Part shown: positions 35,479-45,415 of the stretch, piece after piece
Layout: every line of letters begins with the position of its first letter
Numbering within the stretch: position 1 is the first letter of the stretch
Source of the DNA: Vibrio owensii CAIM 1854 = LMG 25443
GTDB lineage: Bacteria > Pseudomonadota > Gammaproteobacteria > Enterobacterales > Vibrionaceae
NCBI RefSeq assembly: GCF_000817815.1
Contig: NZ_JPRD01000017.1
Span: forward strand, 1-64,000
Direction of reading: 5' to 3'
DNA: 64,000 nt
Notes under the pieces: model-generated
Seen by the model: the letters and a program-made list of their open reading frames with translations, nothing else
Told to the model about the DNA's origin: nothing
Databases searched by the model: none
Translations under genes and position numbers: made by a program

Positions 35479-37629
35479 TTACTCGCTCTTGTAGGCGTAG
35501 TTGTAATAACCATAACCGTATGAGCTTGCGGCTTTCTTCTCTATTGCATTTAGAATGACGCCTTTCACTTCGACACCCGATTGTTCAAATCGGCTACGAG
35601 CGACTTCTAGCTCTTTCGATGTCGTTTGGTCAAATCGAGCAACCATCAGAGTGGTACCTGCAATCGCACCAACGATACTAGGGTCAGTCACTGCCAATAC
35701 TGGCGGTGTATCGATGATCACTAGGTCATACTCTTGCGACGCTTTTTCTACAAACTCAACAAATCGTGGGTGCATCAAAAGCTCGGAAGGGTTTGGTGGT
35801 ACTTGACCACGAGTAATAACGTTCAAGTTTTCAACTTTAGTCTGTTTGATCACCGTCTCTTGAGCAATCTTGCCGCTTAAGAAATCAGAAAGACCGTTAT
35901 CAGCCGTCAGACCAAAACATTGCTGCAAGTAACCTTTACGCATGTCTGCATCGACTAGCAGAACCTTTTGACCTGTCTTGGCCGCTACTGCTGCAAAGTT
36001 TGTCGATACGAATGTTTTACCAATTGAAGGCGCTGGACCAGAGATCATCAGTACGTTGTTTTTCGCTTCCATCATCGCAAAATGAAGGCTAGTACGAAGT
36101 CCCCGTAATGCTTCAATCGAAAGATCTGCGGGGTTTTCTTCTGCTAGTAGCAGTAGGTCTTTGTTACTCTTGCGCTTAAGCTTGTTAGCGACTTCCAGCT
36201 GTTGTACAGACTTAGGAACACTTGCGTAAACGGAAATCCCCGTTTGTTCAATCTCATCTGGGGAAGTGACGCCGCGGTGGAAAGCAGTTTTAACCAGAAC
36301 GAAAGCAACGGCCACCATTCCGCCTAATAGTGTTGCTAGAACAACAATAAGAGGTTTCTTAGGCTTCACGGGAATGGCGTAAGACTGTGCACTGTCGATA
36401 ATACGTACATTACCAACGGTACCCGCTTTGATAATGTTCAGTTCTTGAACCTTGTTTAGAAGCTGGATGTAAATTTGTTGGTTCACTTCGACATCACGCG
36501 TCATACGTAAGACTTCACGCTGTGTTTTTGGCAGCTTCTGAACTTGGCGGTTCAAATGATCTTTTTCTTGTAGTAATGTCTGGCGCTTATCCAGTAGTGA
36601 CTTGTATGCTGGGTGATCCTGCGTGAACTTCTGGCTGATTTCACTTTCTTTGAATGTCAGTTCGTTCAGTTGCGCTTCAAGAGCGACCATCACTTTGAGT
36701 GTCGATTGTGCTTCAAGGTTTAAGTCGATAGACTCGTTTTCTTGTCTAAATCGATTCAGTACATCTTCTGAGCCATTTAGCTTATCTTTGATTTCAGGTA
36801 AGTGATCTTTGAGGAAGTTTAAACTTTGTTCGGCTTCTGCTGAGTTTCTTCTCACATTCTGCAGGAAATAGTTTTGAACAACATCGTTCAAGATTTGCTG
36901 GTTACGCTCAGGGTATTCGCCTTCGATACTCAGTGACACAATACCTGTTTTGGCACCACGCTCTGAAATTGATAGTTGTGAAGCGAGTCTGTTGATGGCA
37001 TCAAGCTTGCTGATTTTACTGATTGAAAAAGTGTCTTCGTTTTGTGCAACTAACTCACGAACTTTTATGTGGTAACCATTCATTTCTATAGTCTGGCCAA
37101 CAACGCCAGAAAGCGCCACTTGATCTTCAATCATCAGATCAAAAGTACCTTTCTTAGCATCCGTTACCACAAGGTGATGTTTGAAACCTTGTGCGGTTCG
37201 AGGGATGACGAAACTTGATACTGAAATGTAATTCTGAGTGCCATTGATTCGAGCGAGTCCTTTGCCTATAAAAGGAAGATATTCCGGAGTGGCAATCGTT
37301 GTTAAGTTAAACTTGTCAACGGTATCGCCCAAGATCATACGAGACTTAATGATTTCAATCTCTGTGGTCGCTGAAGATTCTGCTGCAAATAGGTCACCCA
37401 TGTCCCCGACCATTGCAGAAATGCCACCAGAGCTTTTCTGTTCAATTTGAATCAACGCATCCGCTTTATAAATTGGCGTCGATAGCAACGCTACGGCAAT
37501 ACCCATCGTAGCAAAGAGAAGCGTAATGCCAATGATGAACCATTTCGCATCTATTAATATGCCAAACAGTTTACCGAGATCGATTTCATCATCGGTTGGT
37601 GCAGATGAACTTATAGTTTGGTTAGCCAT
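35479..37629 (-). CDS. wzc: Wzc-type polysaccharide co-polymerase and tyrosine autokinase
   Basis: This is an inner-membrane protein of the polysaccharide co-polymerase 2a family, 716 residues. Membrane segments lie near residues 34-54 and 425-445, with a long periplasmic coiled-coil part between. The cytoplasmic BY-kinase domain has Walker A GPAPSIGKT (Lys538), Walker A' LLVDADMRKG, and Walker B VIIDTPPV. The chain ends in a tyrosine cluster, YGYGYYNYAY, the autophosphorylation site. It follows wza and wzb in one operon. It regulates chain length and export of a surface polysaccharide. Confidence 0.94.
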   Translation of the reverse strand: MANQTISSSAPTDDEIDLGKLFGILIDAKWFIIGITLLFATMGIAVALLSTPIYKADALIQIEQKSSGGISAMVGDMGDLFAAESSATTEIEIIKSRMILGDTVDKFNLTTIATPEYLPFIGKGLARINGTQNYISVSSFVIPRTAQGFKHHLVVTDAKKGTFDLMIEDQVALSGVVGQTIEMNGYHIKVRELVAQNEDTFSISKISKLDAINRLASQLSISERGAKTGIVSLSIEGEYPERNQQILNDVVQNYFLQNVRRNSAEAEQSLNFLKDHLPEIKDKLNGSEDVLNRFRQENESIDLNLEAQSTLKVMVALEAQLNELTFKESEISQKFTQDHPAYKSLLDKRQTLLQEKDHLNRQVQKLPKTQREVLRMTRDVEVNQQIYIQLLNKVQELNIIKAGTVGNVRIIDSAQSYAIPVKPKKPLIVVLATLLGGMVAVAFVLVKTAFHRGVTSPDEIEQTGISVYASVPKSVQQLEVANKLKRKSNKDLLLLAEENPADLSIEALRGLRTSLHFAMMEAKNNVLMISGPAPSIGKTFVSTNFAAVAAKTGQKVLLVDADMRKGYLQQCFGLTADNGLSDFLSGKIAQETVIKQTKVENLNVITRGQVPPNPSELLMHPRFVEFVEKASQEYDLVIIDTPPVLAVTDPSIVGAIAGTTLMVARFDQTTSKELEVARSRFEQSGVEVKGVILNAIEKKAASSYGYGYYNYAYKSE

Positions 37630-37659
37630 TGTTTTTCTATTTCGCCAAATAATCTGAAG

Positions 37660-38100
37660 TTATAGTTTTTTTGCCCAAGCCTGAGCGGATTGCTCAATCA
37701 GAGAATATGCATGATCAAACGCTTCTCTACTTTGTCTGTATGGATCTGGAATGTCGACAGAGTTCATCCAATGCCCAAACAACATAGTTTTGCCTCTTGC
37801 TTCTGGAACGATCTCAGTTAATGCATCGATATGACCATGTTCCATTACCAAGATAAGATCTTGTTTTACACAGAGCTGCGCAGTAAGTTGTTGCGCTTGG
37901 TGATTCTCGAGAGAGAAACCTTTTTCTGACGCGATCAGTTTTGCTGTCTCATCCGCTGATTTTCCAGTCAGGCGGCTTTTCTCAACGGCAATACCTGCTG
38001 AAGAAATAGTTTTACTAGGAAGAAGTTGTTGAAGTACCCGCTCTCCCGTCGGAGAACGGCAAATGTTACCTACACACACAACAAGAATGTTTGAAAACAT
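37660..38100 (-). CDS. wzb: Low-molecular-weight protein-tyrosine phosphatase (Wzb)
   Basis: This 146-residue LMW-PTP has the P-loop C-x5-R at Cys9 to Arg15 (CVGNICRSP), and the general acid Asp in IPDPYRQS. It dephosphorylates the Wzc kinase. The position between wza and wzc is the classic order. Confidence 0.93.
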   Translation of the reverse strand: MFSNILVVCVGNICRSPTGERVLQQLLPSKTISSAGIAVEKSRLTGKSADETAKLIASEKGFSLENHQAQQLTAQLCVKQDLILVMEHGHIDALTEIVPEARGKTMLFGHWMNSVDIPDPYRQSREAFDHAYSLIEQSAQAWAKKL

Positions 38101-38172
38101 GATTAATTCCCTATCAATAATTTTTCGACAAGGCTTATCTGTTCGGGATAAGCCCTGTCAAGAATACTTGAA

Positions 38173-39306
38173 CTAAGGCCAATTTCTTACACGAAGGACA
38201 CCTTCTGTAAGCTCGTTGAAGCCTGAAATCGTCGGTACTAGTTGTGCAATGACACGGTTCCAACGGCTGACTGGTGCCGCAGTGACATAAACAATGTCAT
38301 AAGGCTCTAGGTCGAATTCAGTACCAATCACTAACGCTGCTGCGTCAGAGACATCAAGTTGGTAAATGTCGCCCATTGCTTGATGGTCTTGAGATTTTCT
38401 GATGACAAAAACGCCAGTTGCATCCGCAGAAAGTTGGTTGATACCACCAACATTGCTCAAAGCTTCGGTCAAACTCATGCCTGCGCGATCCATTTTTAGT
38501 AGCTTCGGATCGTTGACTTCACCCATAACGAACACTTTTTGAGTGTCATTTCTTGGTACATGCACAATGTCACCAGGTTGAAGCAATCGGTTTTCAGTAA
38601 GGTCACCCTCTTGTATTAGTGCATAGAGAGAAATGTTTTCGACTTTGCCTTGGTGTGTCAGTGTAACGTTACGCCAATCCGCTTCTTCTGCTAGACCGCC
38701 TGCGCGGTTAACTGCATCAAGAAGCGTGAGTGGGATATTGGTGATCGGTTGTTGCCCTGGCTTGTTTACTTCGCCAGTGACGTAAGATTTTTTTGAACGA
38801 AATGCGGCAACACTGACATCGACTTGAGGACTCTCGATGTATTTAGCCAATTTTTTGGAGATATCTGTTCGAATTTGGCGAACGTTTTTTCCTGCGACTT
38901 CAACGATTCCTATGTAGGGGTAAAAAATGGTGCCATCTGTATGTACCCAGTTACCAGCTTCCGCAGAGCTGCGATAAGAACCAGCAGGAATAGTAAGTTC
39001 AGAGTGATCCCAAATAGTGATATTTAGAATATCGCCAGGACCAACTTCATACTCGTAAGCCGCGAGTTGATGGTCAAGCGTTGGGTTCGCTTTGGTTTCG
39101 ATATCCGAGCTTTTTAACTGTGAGACTTTAACAAGAGTCAGTGGAAATACATTGAAGACGGCAGCTGCATTGGTGCTGCCGTCTTCAATGATGTGCTTAC
39201 CACTCGTGGATAAGTGACTGCCCGGTACTGTACATCCAGTAAGAAGCACAGAGGAAAGGAGCAAACTGCCTAGCTTTGTATGGTTGACGTTCATTCGTTT
39301 TTTCAT
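38173..39306 (-). CDS. wza: Wza-type outer-membrane polysaccharide export lipoprotein
   Basis: This is a 377-residue outer-membrane export channel protein. The lipobox LTGC (Cys25) follows a lysine-rich n-region. The polysaccharide export (PES) domain begins near YEVGPGDILNITIWDH, and SLBB domains follow (YVTGEVNKPGQQPI and VFVMGEVNDPKLL). It is the first gene of the export operon. Confidence 0.93.
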   Translation of the reverse strand: MKKRMNVNHTKLGSLLLSSVLLTGCTVPGSHLSTSGKHIIEDGSTNAAAVFNVFPLTLVKVSQLKSSDIETKANPTLDHQLAAYEYEVGPGDILNITIWDHSELTIPAGSYRSSAEAGNWVHTDGTIFYPYIGIVEVAGKNVRQIRTDISKKLAKYIESPQVDVSVAAFRSKKSYVTGEVNKPGQQPITNIPLTLLDAVNRAGGLAEEADWRNVTLTHQGKVENISLYALIQEGDLTENRLLQPGDIVHVPRNDTQKVFVMGEVNDPKLLKMDRAGMSLTEALSNVGGINQLSADATGVFVIRKSQDHQAMGDIYQLDVSDAAALVIGTEFDLEPYDIVYVTAAPVSRWNRVIAQLVPTISGFNELTEGVLRVRNWP

Positions 39307-39740
39307 TCATCTGACGTAAAAGAGGATGTTGCTGAGGCAACAATGTTTTCATAGGAAATAACAACACGATTACTCATTAAGCTTTATTATTTATTTTAAT
39401 TTATAGAATGCTCAATAGAAAACGGGTTGCATCCGGCGAGCGCACTCTAAGGAAATTCGTTTGTCGGGGCAATAGACGATAAATTGATAAAATGCTAGTG
39501 ATATATAGCTATTTTTTATGTTTATGAGGTCTGGCGGGGTTTATTTGATGAAGAGCTTTATTAATTGGCTCTGATTTTTAATATCAGCTCACAAATTGCG
39601 TGTTTTCGTAAAATTCAATTAGTTATAAATGCGGTATATCTAAAGATAAAATTTATTTATTTTGTCGTGCATTGTGATTTAGATCTTGTTTTTTCTTCTC
39701 AGTCAATATGGGTTTGTTATGGTTTTGACAAAAATAAAAC
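39307..39740. other. AT-rich leader upstream of wza
   Basis: This is an unusually AT-rich 430-bp stretch between wza and the frp gene. It should contain the wza promoter on the minus strand. I find no JUMPStart/ops element (GGCGGTAG). A 78-codon TTG-started frame at 39565-39801 has poor composition and I do not call it. Confidence 0.5.
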
Positions 39741-39830
39741 CGAAGATGGTCAGACTTCGATGCTAATGCCATGTGTGGAAAATGGCATGAATGGTTTCTA
39801 GTGAAAAAGGCCTCATTCGAGGCCTTTTTT
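39741..39830 (+). ncRNA. Candidate small RNA ending in a strong terminator
   Basis: Three stem-loops follow in a row: CGAAG...CTTCG (39741-39759), ATGCCAT...ATGGCAT (39766-39788), and AAAAAGGCCTC-ATTC-GAGGCCTTTTTT (39804-39830). This is the shape of a small intergenic RNA on the plus strand. The last hairpin also ends the frp gene on the other strand. I saw no defined promoter, so it may be only a 3' UTR. Confidence 0.3.
39804..39830. terminator. Bidirectional terminator of frp
   Basis: AAAAAGGCCTC, loop ATTC, GAGGCCTTTTTT: an 11-bp perfect stem with runs on both sides. Confidence 0.9.
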
Positions 39831-39860
39831 GATCTTTGATTGATTAAACAAACTTTCTCA

Positions 39861-40583
39861 TTATCGCTTAGCCAATCCCTTACTATTTAGATAAGGCAGG
39901 ATGTGCGGGCGAGACTCACCAGATAGTTTTCCGGCGGTTTCTTGTGACCATGCACTCTGCTTTTGATTGCTTGTGCGGCTCGCGTAGTACTCTTGCATGG
40001 TTTGATCGTAGGCTTGCACATCGTCTACATTCAGCGCTTGGTATTGGTTTTCGTGGACAATAACGTTAACGGGTAGGCGTGGTTTTACTTCAGGGTTTTG
40101 ATCTGGATGACCCAAACACATACCAAACAGGATCGCGACGTTTTTAGGTAAACCGAGTAGCTCATCGATCTGTGCAGCACTGTTTCTTAAACCACCAATG
40201 TATACGCCACCTAAGCCCATAGACTCGGCGGCTAATAAACAGTTTTGCGCCATGATGCCGGAATCTACAGCGCCAATCAGGGTTAGTTCAGTAAAGTCGG
40301 CTTGAACGTCTGGGTTGATGGTCGTGTGACGCTGGTAATCAATACAAAACACTAAAAATTCTGCGGCACTTTCAACATAAGCCTGATTGCCCGCGTATTG
40401 TGCTAGCAGTTTGCGCTTTTCTGCGTCTGTCACACGAATGACAGAGACCACTTGCAGCATGCTAGAAGAAGAGGCGGCTAATCCAGATTGGAGAATCGTT
40501 TGTAGTTGTTCACTTGCAATAGGCTCAGAGGTGAACTTACGAATAGAGCGATGACCGAGAATGGTTTCAATCGTACTGTTCAT
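39861..40583 (-). CDS. frp: NADPH-flavin oxidoreductase Frp (NfsA family)
   Basis: This 240-residue flavoprotein of the NfsA/FRP nitroreductase family is nearly identical to V. harveyi Frp, which supplies FMNH2 to luciferase. From recalled sequence the central block SSMLQVVSVIRVTDAEKR and the tail SRPHILPYLNSKGLAKR match. The FMN contact motif is HRSIRKF at residues 11-17. I chose the ATG at 40583; an upstream codon at 40589 is possible. It works as an NADPH:FMN reductase and nitroreductase. Confidence 0.93.
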   Translation of the reverse strand: MNSTIETILGHRSIRKFTSEPIASEQLQTILQSGLAASSSSMLQVVSVIRVTDAEKRKLLAQYAGNQAYVESAAEFLVFCIDYQRHTTINPDVQADFTELTLIGAVDSGIMAQNCLLAAESMGLGGVYIGGLRNSAAQIDELLGLPKNVAILFGMCLGHPDQNPEVKPRLPVNVIVHENQYQALNVDDVQAYDQTMQEYYASRTSNQKQSAWSQETAGKLSGESRPHILPYLNSKGLAKR

Positions 40584-40795
40584 GATCAATCAACTTCCTT
40601 AGTTTGTTCTTAGTATTGGCTGAATCTTCACCATAACGCTATTTATATTGAGCGTAAACTAGCATGCGCTCCAAACCGTGGCGGTGAGCAAAAGGTGAGG
40701 CGCTTGGAAAGTACAGTGAACATAAAGTGACGTTATTTATAAAGTTGGGTATATAATGATTTTTAATAATCAATAACTTACCAAATGTAGAAAAC

Positions 40796-41437
40796 ATGAA
40801 AGAACTGATACTTCATACTGTCACTGTATTCATGGGCTTTTTTGCCATCATGAACCCAATCGCAAATATCCCTATCTTCTTAAGCCTGACAGCGGATGAA
40901 GACAAGCAAACCGTGCGCTCAATTGCGTTTCGCTCTGTATTTATCGCCTTTGTTATCGTTGCAGTGTTCGCTATTGCTGGCAAAGTCATCTTCGACCTAT
41001 TTGGTATTACCCTTTACGCACTGCGCATTACTGGCGGTATCTTGGTATTCCTCATCGGCTTCCACATGTTGCAAGGGGAATCGACACACAAGAAGACCAA
41101 GGAAAAGGCTTATTCACCGGAGCAAGAACAAGCCGCGTTGAGCATTGCCGTTTCACCATTAGCAATGCCGATATTGGCGGGGCCAGGAACACTTGCGACG
41201 GCGATGAATTTTGCAACAACGGGTGGAATCACCGAAACCATCATTACCATTGCTTCATTCGCAGTCCTTTGTGTGATGACTTATGTTCTGTTTTTGTTTG
41301 GTGACAAATTAGTGAAAGCCGTTGGTCCAAGTGCACTGAATGTGATCACTAAAATGATGGGTTTGATCCTTGCGGTGATTGGCACACAAATGTTTATTGA
41401 AGGTGCTGCCGAGGCGTATAAAACCGTCTTTGCGTAA
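40796..41437 (+). CDS. MarC family integral membrane protein
   Basis: This 213-residue protein has about six membrane segments and the MarC signatures FFAIMNPIANIPIFLSLT and SPLAMPILAGPGTLAT. It is close to E. coli YhgN. The transport function is unproven for the family. It has its own terminator. Confidence 0.9.
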   Translation: MKELILHTVTVFMGFFAIMNPIANIPIFLSLTADEDKQTVRSIAFRSVFIAFVIVAVFAIAGKVIFDLFGITLYALRITGGILVFLIGFHMLQGESTHKKTKEKAYSPEQEQAALSIAVSPLAMPILAGPGTLATAMNFATTGGITETIITIASFAVLCVMTYVLFLFGDKLVKAVGPSALNVITKMMGLILAVIGTQMFIEGAAEAYKTVFA

Positions 41438-41454
41438 TCTCTGATTGAACGACT

Positions 41455-41493
41455 AAAAATCCACATCAACGCTTTGGTTGATGTGGATTTTTT
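41455..41493 (+). terminator. Terminator of marC
   Basis: AATCCACATCAAC and GTTGATGTGGATT enclose a short loop, then a T run. Confidence 0.9.
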
Positions 41494-41621
41494 GATCCTA
41501 AGTTTCCACTTAAAGTGCAAGAAACACATAGACTTCGCCTATCTCAATAATAAGAATAACCGATTGTTGCTGTAGCACGAATTTCAGTAATCTTTTTAAC
41601 GTCTTTATTGGGGGGGGAAAC

Positions 41622-42494
41622 ATGGCAACAAAAGCAATCGTAGTCGAAGGTGGCGCAATGCGTGGCGTCTTTGCCAGCGGCGTATTAGATGCATTCTTAG
41701 AGCAAGACTACAAACCATTTGATTTTGCGATTGGCGTATCAGCTGGGGCTTCAAACTTGATCGGTTATCTAACTGATTACCCGCACCGTAGCATCAACGT
41801 CATCACTAAATTAGCAACCAGCAAACGCTTTTTCGATCCTACCCGCTTTTTGAAAGGTGGAGATTTGATCGACGTGAAATGGTTATTTGAAGAGTCAAAT
41901 CGTTTGTACCCAGTCGATGAAGCGAAACTGTTTGAAGGCATTCCTTTCTTAGCGGCAACGACGAACATCAATACAGGTAAAGCGGATTACTACCGAGTGA
42001 ATCGTCATAACTTCCACAATGCGATGGAAGCAACAACCGCTCTGCCTATTGCTTACAAACATACTCCGTGTTTCTCCGGTGGTTGCTATACCGATGGTGG
42101 TGTGGCGGATTCCATTCCTGTACGAGAAGCCTATCGACGTGGTGCTCGTGATATCACGGTAGTTCTTTCTCATCCTTTGGCTTATGAGAAAAAGCCAGTG
42201 AAGACGCCTTGGTTAATGAAGAAGTTGTTTGCTGAACATCCTCAAATGGCAGAGGCTATGCTTCATCGCTCAGAGAACTATAATGAGTCGCTTGAGTTTA
42301 CTCGCAATCCTCCCAAAGGTACTCGTGTTCGCGTGGTTGCTCCGCCAGATGAATTCAACGTTCAGCGATTGTCTATGCGTCAATCTGTCTTGCTCGAAGG
42401 CTATGAAATGGGGTTGGAAGCAGGACGCGCTCACCTTACCAACCGGGCTGGTGAACACGGCTTAGACAGAGAAAACTGCCATTTTTGTACTTAG
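41622..42494 (+). CDS. Patatin-like phospholipase (YjjU-like)
   Basis: This 290-residue patatin-family serine hydrolase shows the oxyanion motif GGAMRG (residues 10-15), the nucleophile GVSAG (Ser40), and the catalytic aspartate in DGG (Asp158). The subgroup resembles E. coli YjjU. The Shine-Dalgarno region is a run of eight G (41610-41617), which is unusual. Confidence 0.91.
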   Translation: MATKAIVVEGGAMRGVFASGVLDAFLEQDYKPFDFAIGVSAGASNLIGYLTDYPHRSINVITKLATSKRFFDPTRFLKGGDLIDVKWLFEESNRLYPVDEAKLFEGIPFLAATTNINTGKADYYRVNRHNFHNAMEATTALPIAYKHTPCFSGGCYTDGGVADSIPVREAYRRGARDITVVLSHPLAYEKKPVKTPWLMKKLFAEHPQMAEAMLHRSENYNESLEFTRNPPKGTRVRVVAPPDEFNVQRLSMRQSVLLEGYEMGLEAGRAHLTNRAGEHGLDRENCHFCT

Positions 42495-42511
42495 TTCTCG
42501 AGTATGAGGAG

Positions 42512-43201
42512 TTAGTCCAAATCGACTTCAAGCGCTCCCCAAGATGAAGGTTCTCCTTCTCTTGTTAATGGGAACAGACGAGAGTCAGGTTTGGCATAAC
42601 TTAACCGATGTAGGCGCTGTGTCACGTGGTAGCTGTCTAGCCCGGAAATGGTCACCAAGTCGAGCAGTTCCAAATCAAGATAACCATCTGGCATGATCGC
42701 TCTTTCCGGTGCGTGCACCATTAACACTTCACCGATCAGCATCTCTGTTTGATTACTCTCAATTCTGATGTGCTCTCTCAAAGCCAGGCCCATCTTGAGG
42801 TTACTTTCAAGAACAAAAGGCGCAGGAAATACATCATCGTAATAAGGTGTGAGGCCTACAGCTTCAAACTCTGAGATATGCTTTGGGTAGCGCGCGGAGG
42901 TTTGATGGGCTTTTTGCACAAAGTCGACGCCGATAGCGTTGATGGTGAAATGCTTGGTATCGAGGATGTTTTCTAGCGTGTGACGGCGACTTTTGCGTGG
43001 ACGAACGATAAAGCCAAAGAGAGGTGGATGCGAGCCCAAATGAACCACCGAGCTCACCACAGCAAGGTTCTCTTGCCCCTGCCTGTCCCTTGTGCCGATG
43101 AGGTTAGCGCTTTTGTATCCCGCGAGAGAGTTAATCAATCGGGTGCGTTGGCGTTGCTCCATCGCTTGAATGTCGTGCTTCGAGAGTTTGATGTTTTCCA
43201 T
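42512..43201 (-). CDS. Flavin-reductase-like FMN-binding split-barrel protein
   Basis: This 229-residue protein is of the FMN-binding split-barrel superfamily. The motif PRKSRRHTLENI near residue 70 and the HFTINAIG strand are typical of flavin-reductase-domain proteins. It likely binds FMN. It is the last of three co-directional genes after photolyase and fasciclin, and converges with the patatin gene. Confidence 0.85.
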   Translation of the reverse strand: MENIKLSKHDIQAMEQRQRTRLINSLAGYKSANLIGTRDRQGQENLAVVSSVVHLGSHPPLFGFIVRPRKSRRHTLENILDTKHFTINAIGVDFVQKAHQTSARYPKHISEFEAVGLTPYYDDVFPAPFVLESNLKMGLALREHIRIESNQTEMLIGEVLMVHAPERAIMPDGYLDLELLDLVTISGLDSYHVTQRLHRLSYAKPDSRLFPLTREGEPSSWGALEVDLD

Positions 43202-43212
43202 ATCCTTGAAAG

Positions 43213-43230
43213 GGGCGGGTGAACCCGCCC
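43213..43230 (-). terminator. Hairpin between fasciclin and flavin-reductase-like genes
   Basis: GGGCGGGT, loop GA, ACCCGCCC. The stem is strong, but only a weak T run follows on the minus strand, so it is a partial terminator at best. Confidence 0.5.
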
Positions 43231-43242
43231 TCCTTGTTGATT

Positions 43243-43743
43243 TTATTTCGGCATGATGACTTCATCAATTACATGAATCACGCCATTCTTTGCTTTGACG
43301 TCGGTAGCAATCACGGTAGCGTTATTGATCATCACGTTATCGCCCATGGTTTTGATCATCACGTCTTGCCCTTGGACTGTCGTCGCTTTATCCATTTTCA
43401 CTACGTCTGCGGCCATCACTTTCCCCGGAACCACATGGTAAGTAAGAATCGCGACCAACTTGTCTTTGTTATCTGGCATCAGCAACATATCCACCGTGCC
43501 ATCTGGAAGCTTAGCAAATGCTTCGTCAGTCGGTGCAAACACAGTAAATGGGCCTTCACCTTTCAGTGTATCCACTAAGCCTGCGGCTTTGACTGCTGCT
43601 ACCAGAGTATTGAAAGAGCCATTTGCAACAGCCACATCAACGATGTCTTCTTTCATCATTCCGTGTTCGTGGGCTTTTGCTGGCAGTAAAAATGAAAAGG
43701 TGGCAAACAAAACCGTGGTCGTAACCAAAATACGTTTCAACAT
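43243..43743 (-). CDS. Secreted fasciclin (FAS1) domain protein
   Basis: This 166-residue exported protein has a signal peptide ending PAKAH (residue 25) and one FAS1 domain. The two FAS1 boxes are [17 protein letters not shown] and the end-strand [17 protein letters not shown]1 domains mediate adhesion. The HEHGMMK stretch after cleavage is histidine-rich. It lies between photolyase and the flavin-reductase-like gene on the same strand. Confidence 0.92.
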   Translation of the reverse strand: MLKRILVTTTVLFATFSFLLPAKAHEHGMMKEDIVDVAVANGSFNTLVAAVKAAGLVDTLKGEGPFTVFAPTDEAFAKLPDGTVDMLLMPDNKDKLVAILTYHVVPGKVMAADVVKMDKATTVQGQDVMIKTMGDNVMINNATVIATDVKAKNGVIHVIDEVIMPK

Positions 43744-43823
43744 AGTGCATTCCTTTCGTTGTTTGGGTACCGCTCTCTCCCTGATAAAAGTCCCTGTTTG
43801 TACGCAAGCTTTTTTCTAGACGA

Positions 43824-45305
43824 TCAACTGGCTTTCTTTTTGTTCGAAGGCCGAACGTGTTGTGCCAAAATTCTCGCCCCTTCTACTTTCACTTCTGTGC
43901 GTTTGCGCCATGCCCACAATCGCTCTCTTGCTGCTTTTGCGCTTGCCTCTACATTTACGACGGGCGCGAGATATCGGGAATCGGGATCCAGTTGGTACAT
44001 GACGGTTTCCATTGCGGTCATTTTCCATGGTTCAAACAACAAGGGAGTAGGAACCATTGCAAGTTCTGGAATCCATTTATGAATGAACTCACCGTCAGCA
44101 TCGTGCTCTTGTGCTTGTTTCGTCGGATTGTAGATGCGAATCGTATTGGTGCCGGTCACTCCTGCTTGCATTTGAAATTGTGGGTAATGGATACCCGGTT
44201 CAAAGTCGAGGAACAACTGAGCTAAGTGAGTGACGCCATCGCGCCAATCCATGTTCATATGATGCGTTAAAAAACTCACCAACATCGCGCGCATACGAAA
44301 GTTGATGTATCCGGTGTGATGAAGGCAACGCATGCAAGCATCGATGAGTGGAATCCCGGTTGTGCCTGACTTCCAAGCGTCCAAGAGTGTTTTATCTCTG
44401 ACGCTTGCTTGCTGTAATAAAGGCTCATAAGCCTTATTGACACAACGAGACTCCATTTCGCATTCGGATTCAAACTTCTGCATAAAGTGACAATGCCAAT
44501 GCAATCTCGAAGACAGTGCTATTAAGCTGCGACGAAACCCAGCCACTTGCCAATGTTGCAGCAGGTATTGGTACACTTCTCGAAGCGATATATTGCCCCA
44601 TGCAAGATAGGGAGAGAGGCGAGTGCATGCAGTTCGAGATGCCGTCGGGCTGGAAATACTTCGGTAATAATCTCGTCCCCGACGTTGAAAAAAGTCTTCC
44701 ATGGTTTGCCAAGCGAGCGAACTTCCGCCCGTTTGCATCCCTTTTATTTTTTCCAACCAAGAGGGTGGGGGCGTAAACGAATAACCAAGAGCTTCGGCAT
44801 CGAGGGTAACAAGAGAAGCACTTTCAAGGTCTATATCTTCAATCTCTGCTCGCATAACCGTATCCCAATGCTTATCCCAGCCGAGTCGGTCTATTGCTCC
44901 TCGAATGACGGCGCCATGTTCAAATTCGCGCCACGGAACCCCTTGTGATTGAAGCCATTCTGATACTTGTTTATCTCGTTCAAACGTACAATCCAATCCG
45001 ATTTCTTGGTGGGAGAAAATAGCATTGATGTTGAACTGGTTCTGAATCGCGCTGAGGCAATCTATTACGCTACCCGACATTACGGACACTTGATGGCCAC
45101 GAGCCGAGAGTGTTTCGTTCATATCTTGGAGTGATTGCCAAATAAAACGCCAGTGACGAGCAGAGTAATGTGGGTCATCCAGTAACATGGGTTCGACAAT
45201 ATAAAGCAGCACAGTTGGATGTTCTGAAGATAAAGCGTGTTGTAAAGGCGTATGATCGGTCAGGCGTAAATCGCGTTTTAACCACACTAAGTTGATTGTT
45301 TGCAT
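43824..45305 (-). CDS. Cryptochrome/DNA photolyase family protein
   Basis: This 493-residue flavoprotein is of the cryptochrome/photolyase family. It starts with the antenna-chromophore domain ([14 protein letters not shown] at residues 8-21) and continues with the FAD-binding helical domain, carrying [20 protein letters not shown] and [15 protein letters not shown]. Its FAD block [20 protein letters not shown] is that of CPD-photolyase-like and plant-type cryptochrome-like proteins, so it need not be the classical Phr. It may repair DNA or sense blue light. Confidence 0.9.
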   Translation of the reverse strand: MQTINLVWLKRDLRLTDHTPLQHALSSEHPTVLLYIVEPMLLDDPHYSARHWRFIWQSLQDMNETLSARGHQVSVMSGSVIDCLSAIQNQFNINAIFSHQEIGLDCTFERDKQVSEWLQSQGVPWREFEHGAVIRGAIDRLGWDKHWDTVMRAEIEDIDLESASLVTLDAEALGYSFTPPPSWLEKIKGMQTGGSSLAWQTMEDFFQRRGRDYYRSISSPTASRTACTRLSPYLAWGNISLREVYQYLLQHWQVAGFRRSLIALSSRLHWHCHFMQKFESECEMESRCVNKAYEPLLQQASVRDKTLLDAWKSGTTGIPLIDACMRCLHHTGYINFRMRAMLVSFLTHHMNMDWRDGVTHLAQLFLDFEPGIHYPQFQMQAGVTGTNTIRIYNPTKQAQEHDADGEFIHKWIPELAMVPTPLLFEPWKMTAMETVMYQLDPDSRYLAPVVNVEASAKAARERLWAWRKRTEVKVEGARILAQHVRPSNKKKAS

Positions 45306-45415
45306 TGTGCCCCTCGCTTGTTTTTTCGATTTCTACGTATTTGCGGGGCATATTTCTCACTCAGTGATCGATTTTATTGATGTTGACGTAAAGGCACGGA
45401 GCAAGGAGGTGCTTT

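Noticed and set aside
39307-39740. JUMPStart/ops element upstream of wza
   Set aside because: No GGCGGTAG motif was found; a short GGCGGGG near 39534 is not enough.
39565-39801. 78-codon frame in the AT-rich gap upstream of wza
   Set aside because: It needs a TTG start without a ribosome binding site, its composition is unlike neighbouring genes, and its end overlaps stem-loops that look like RNA.
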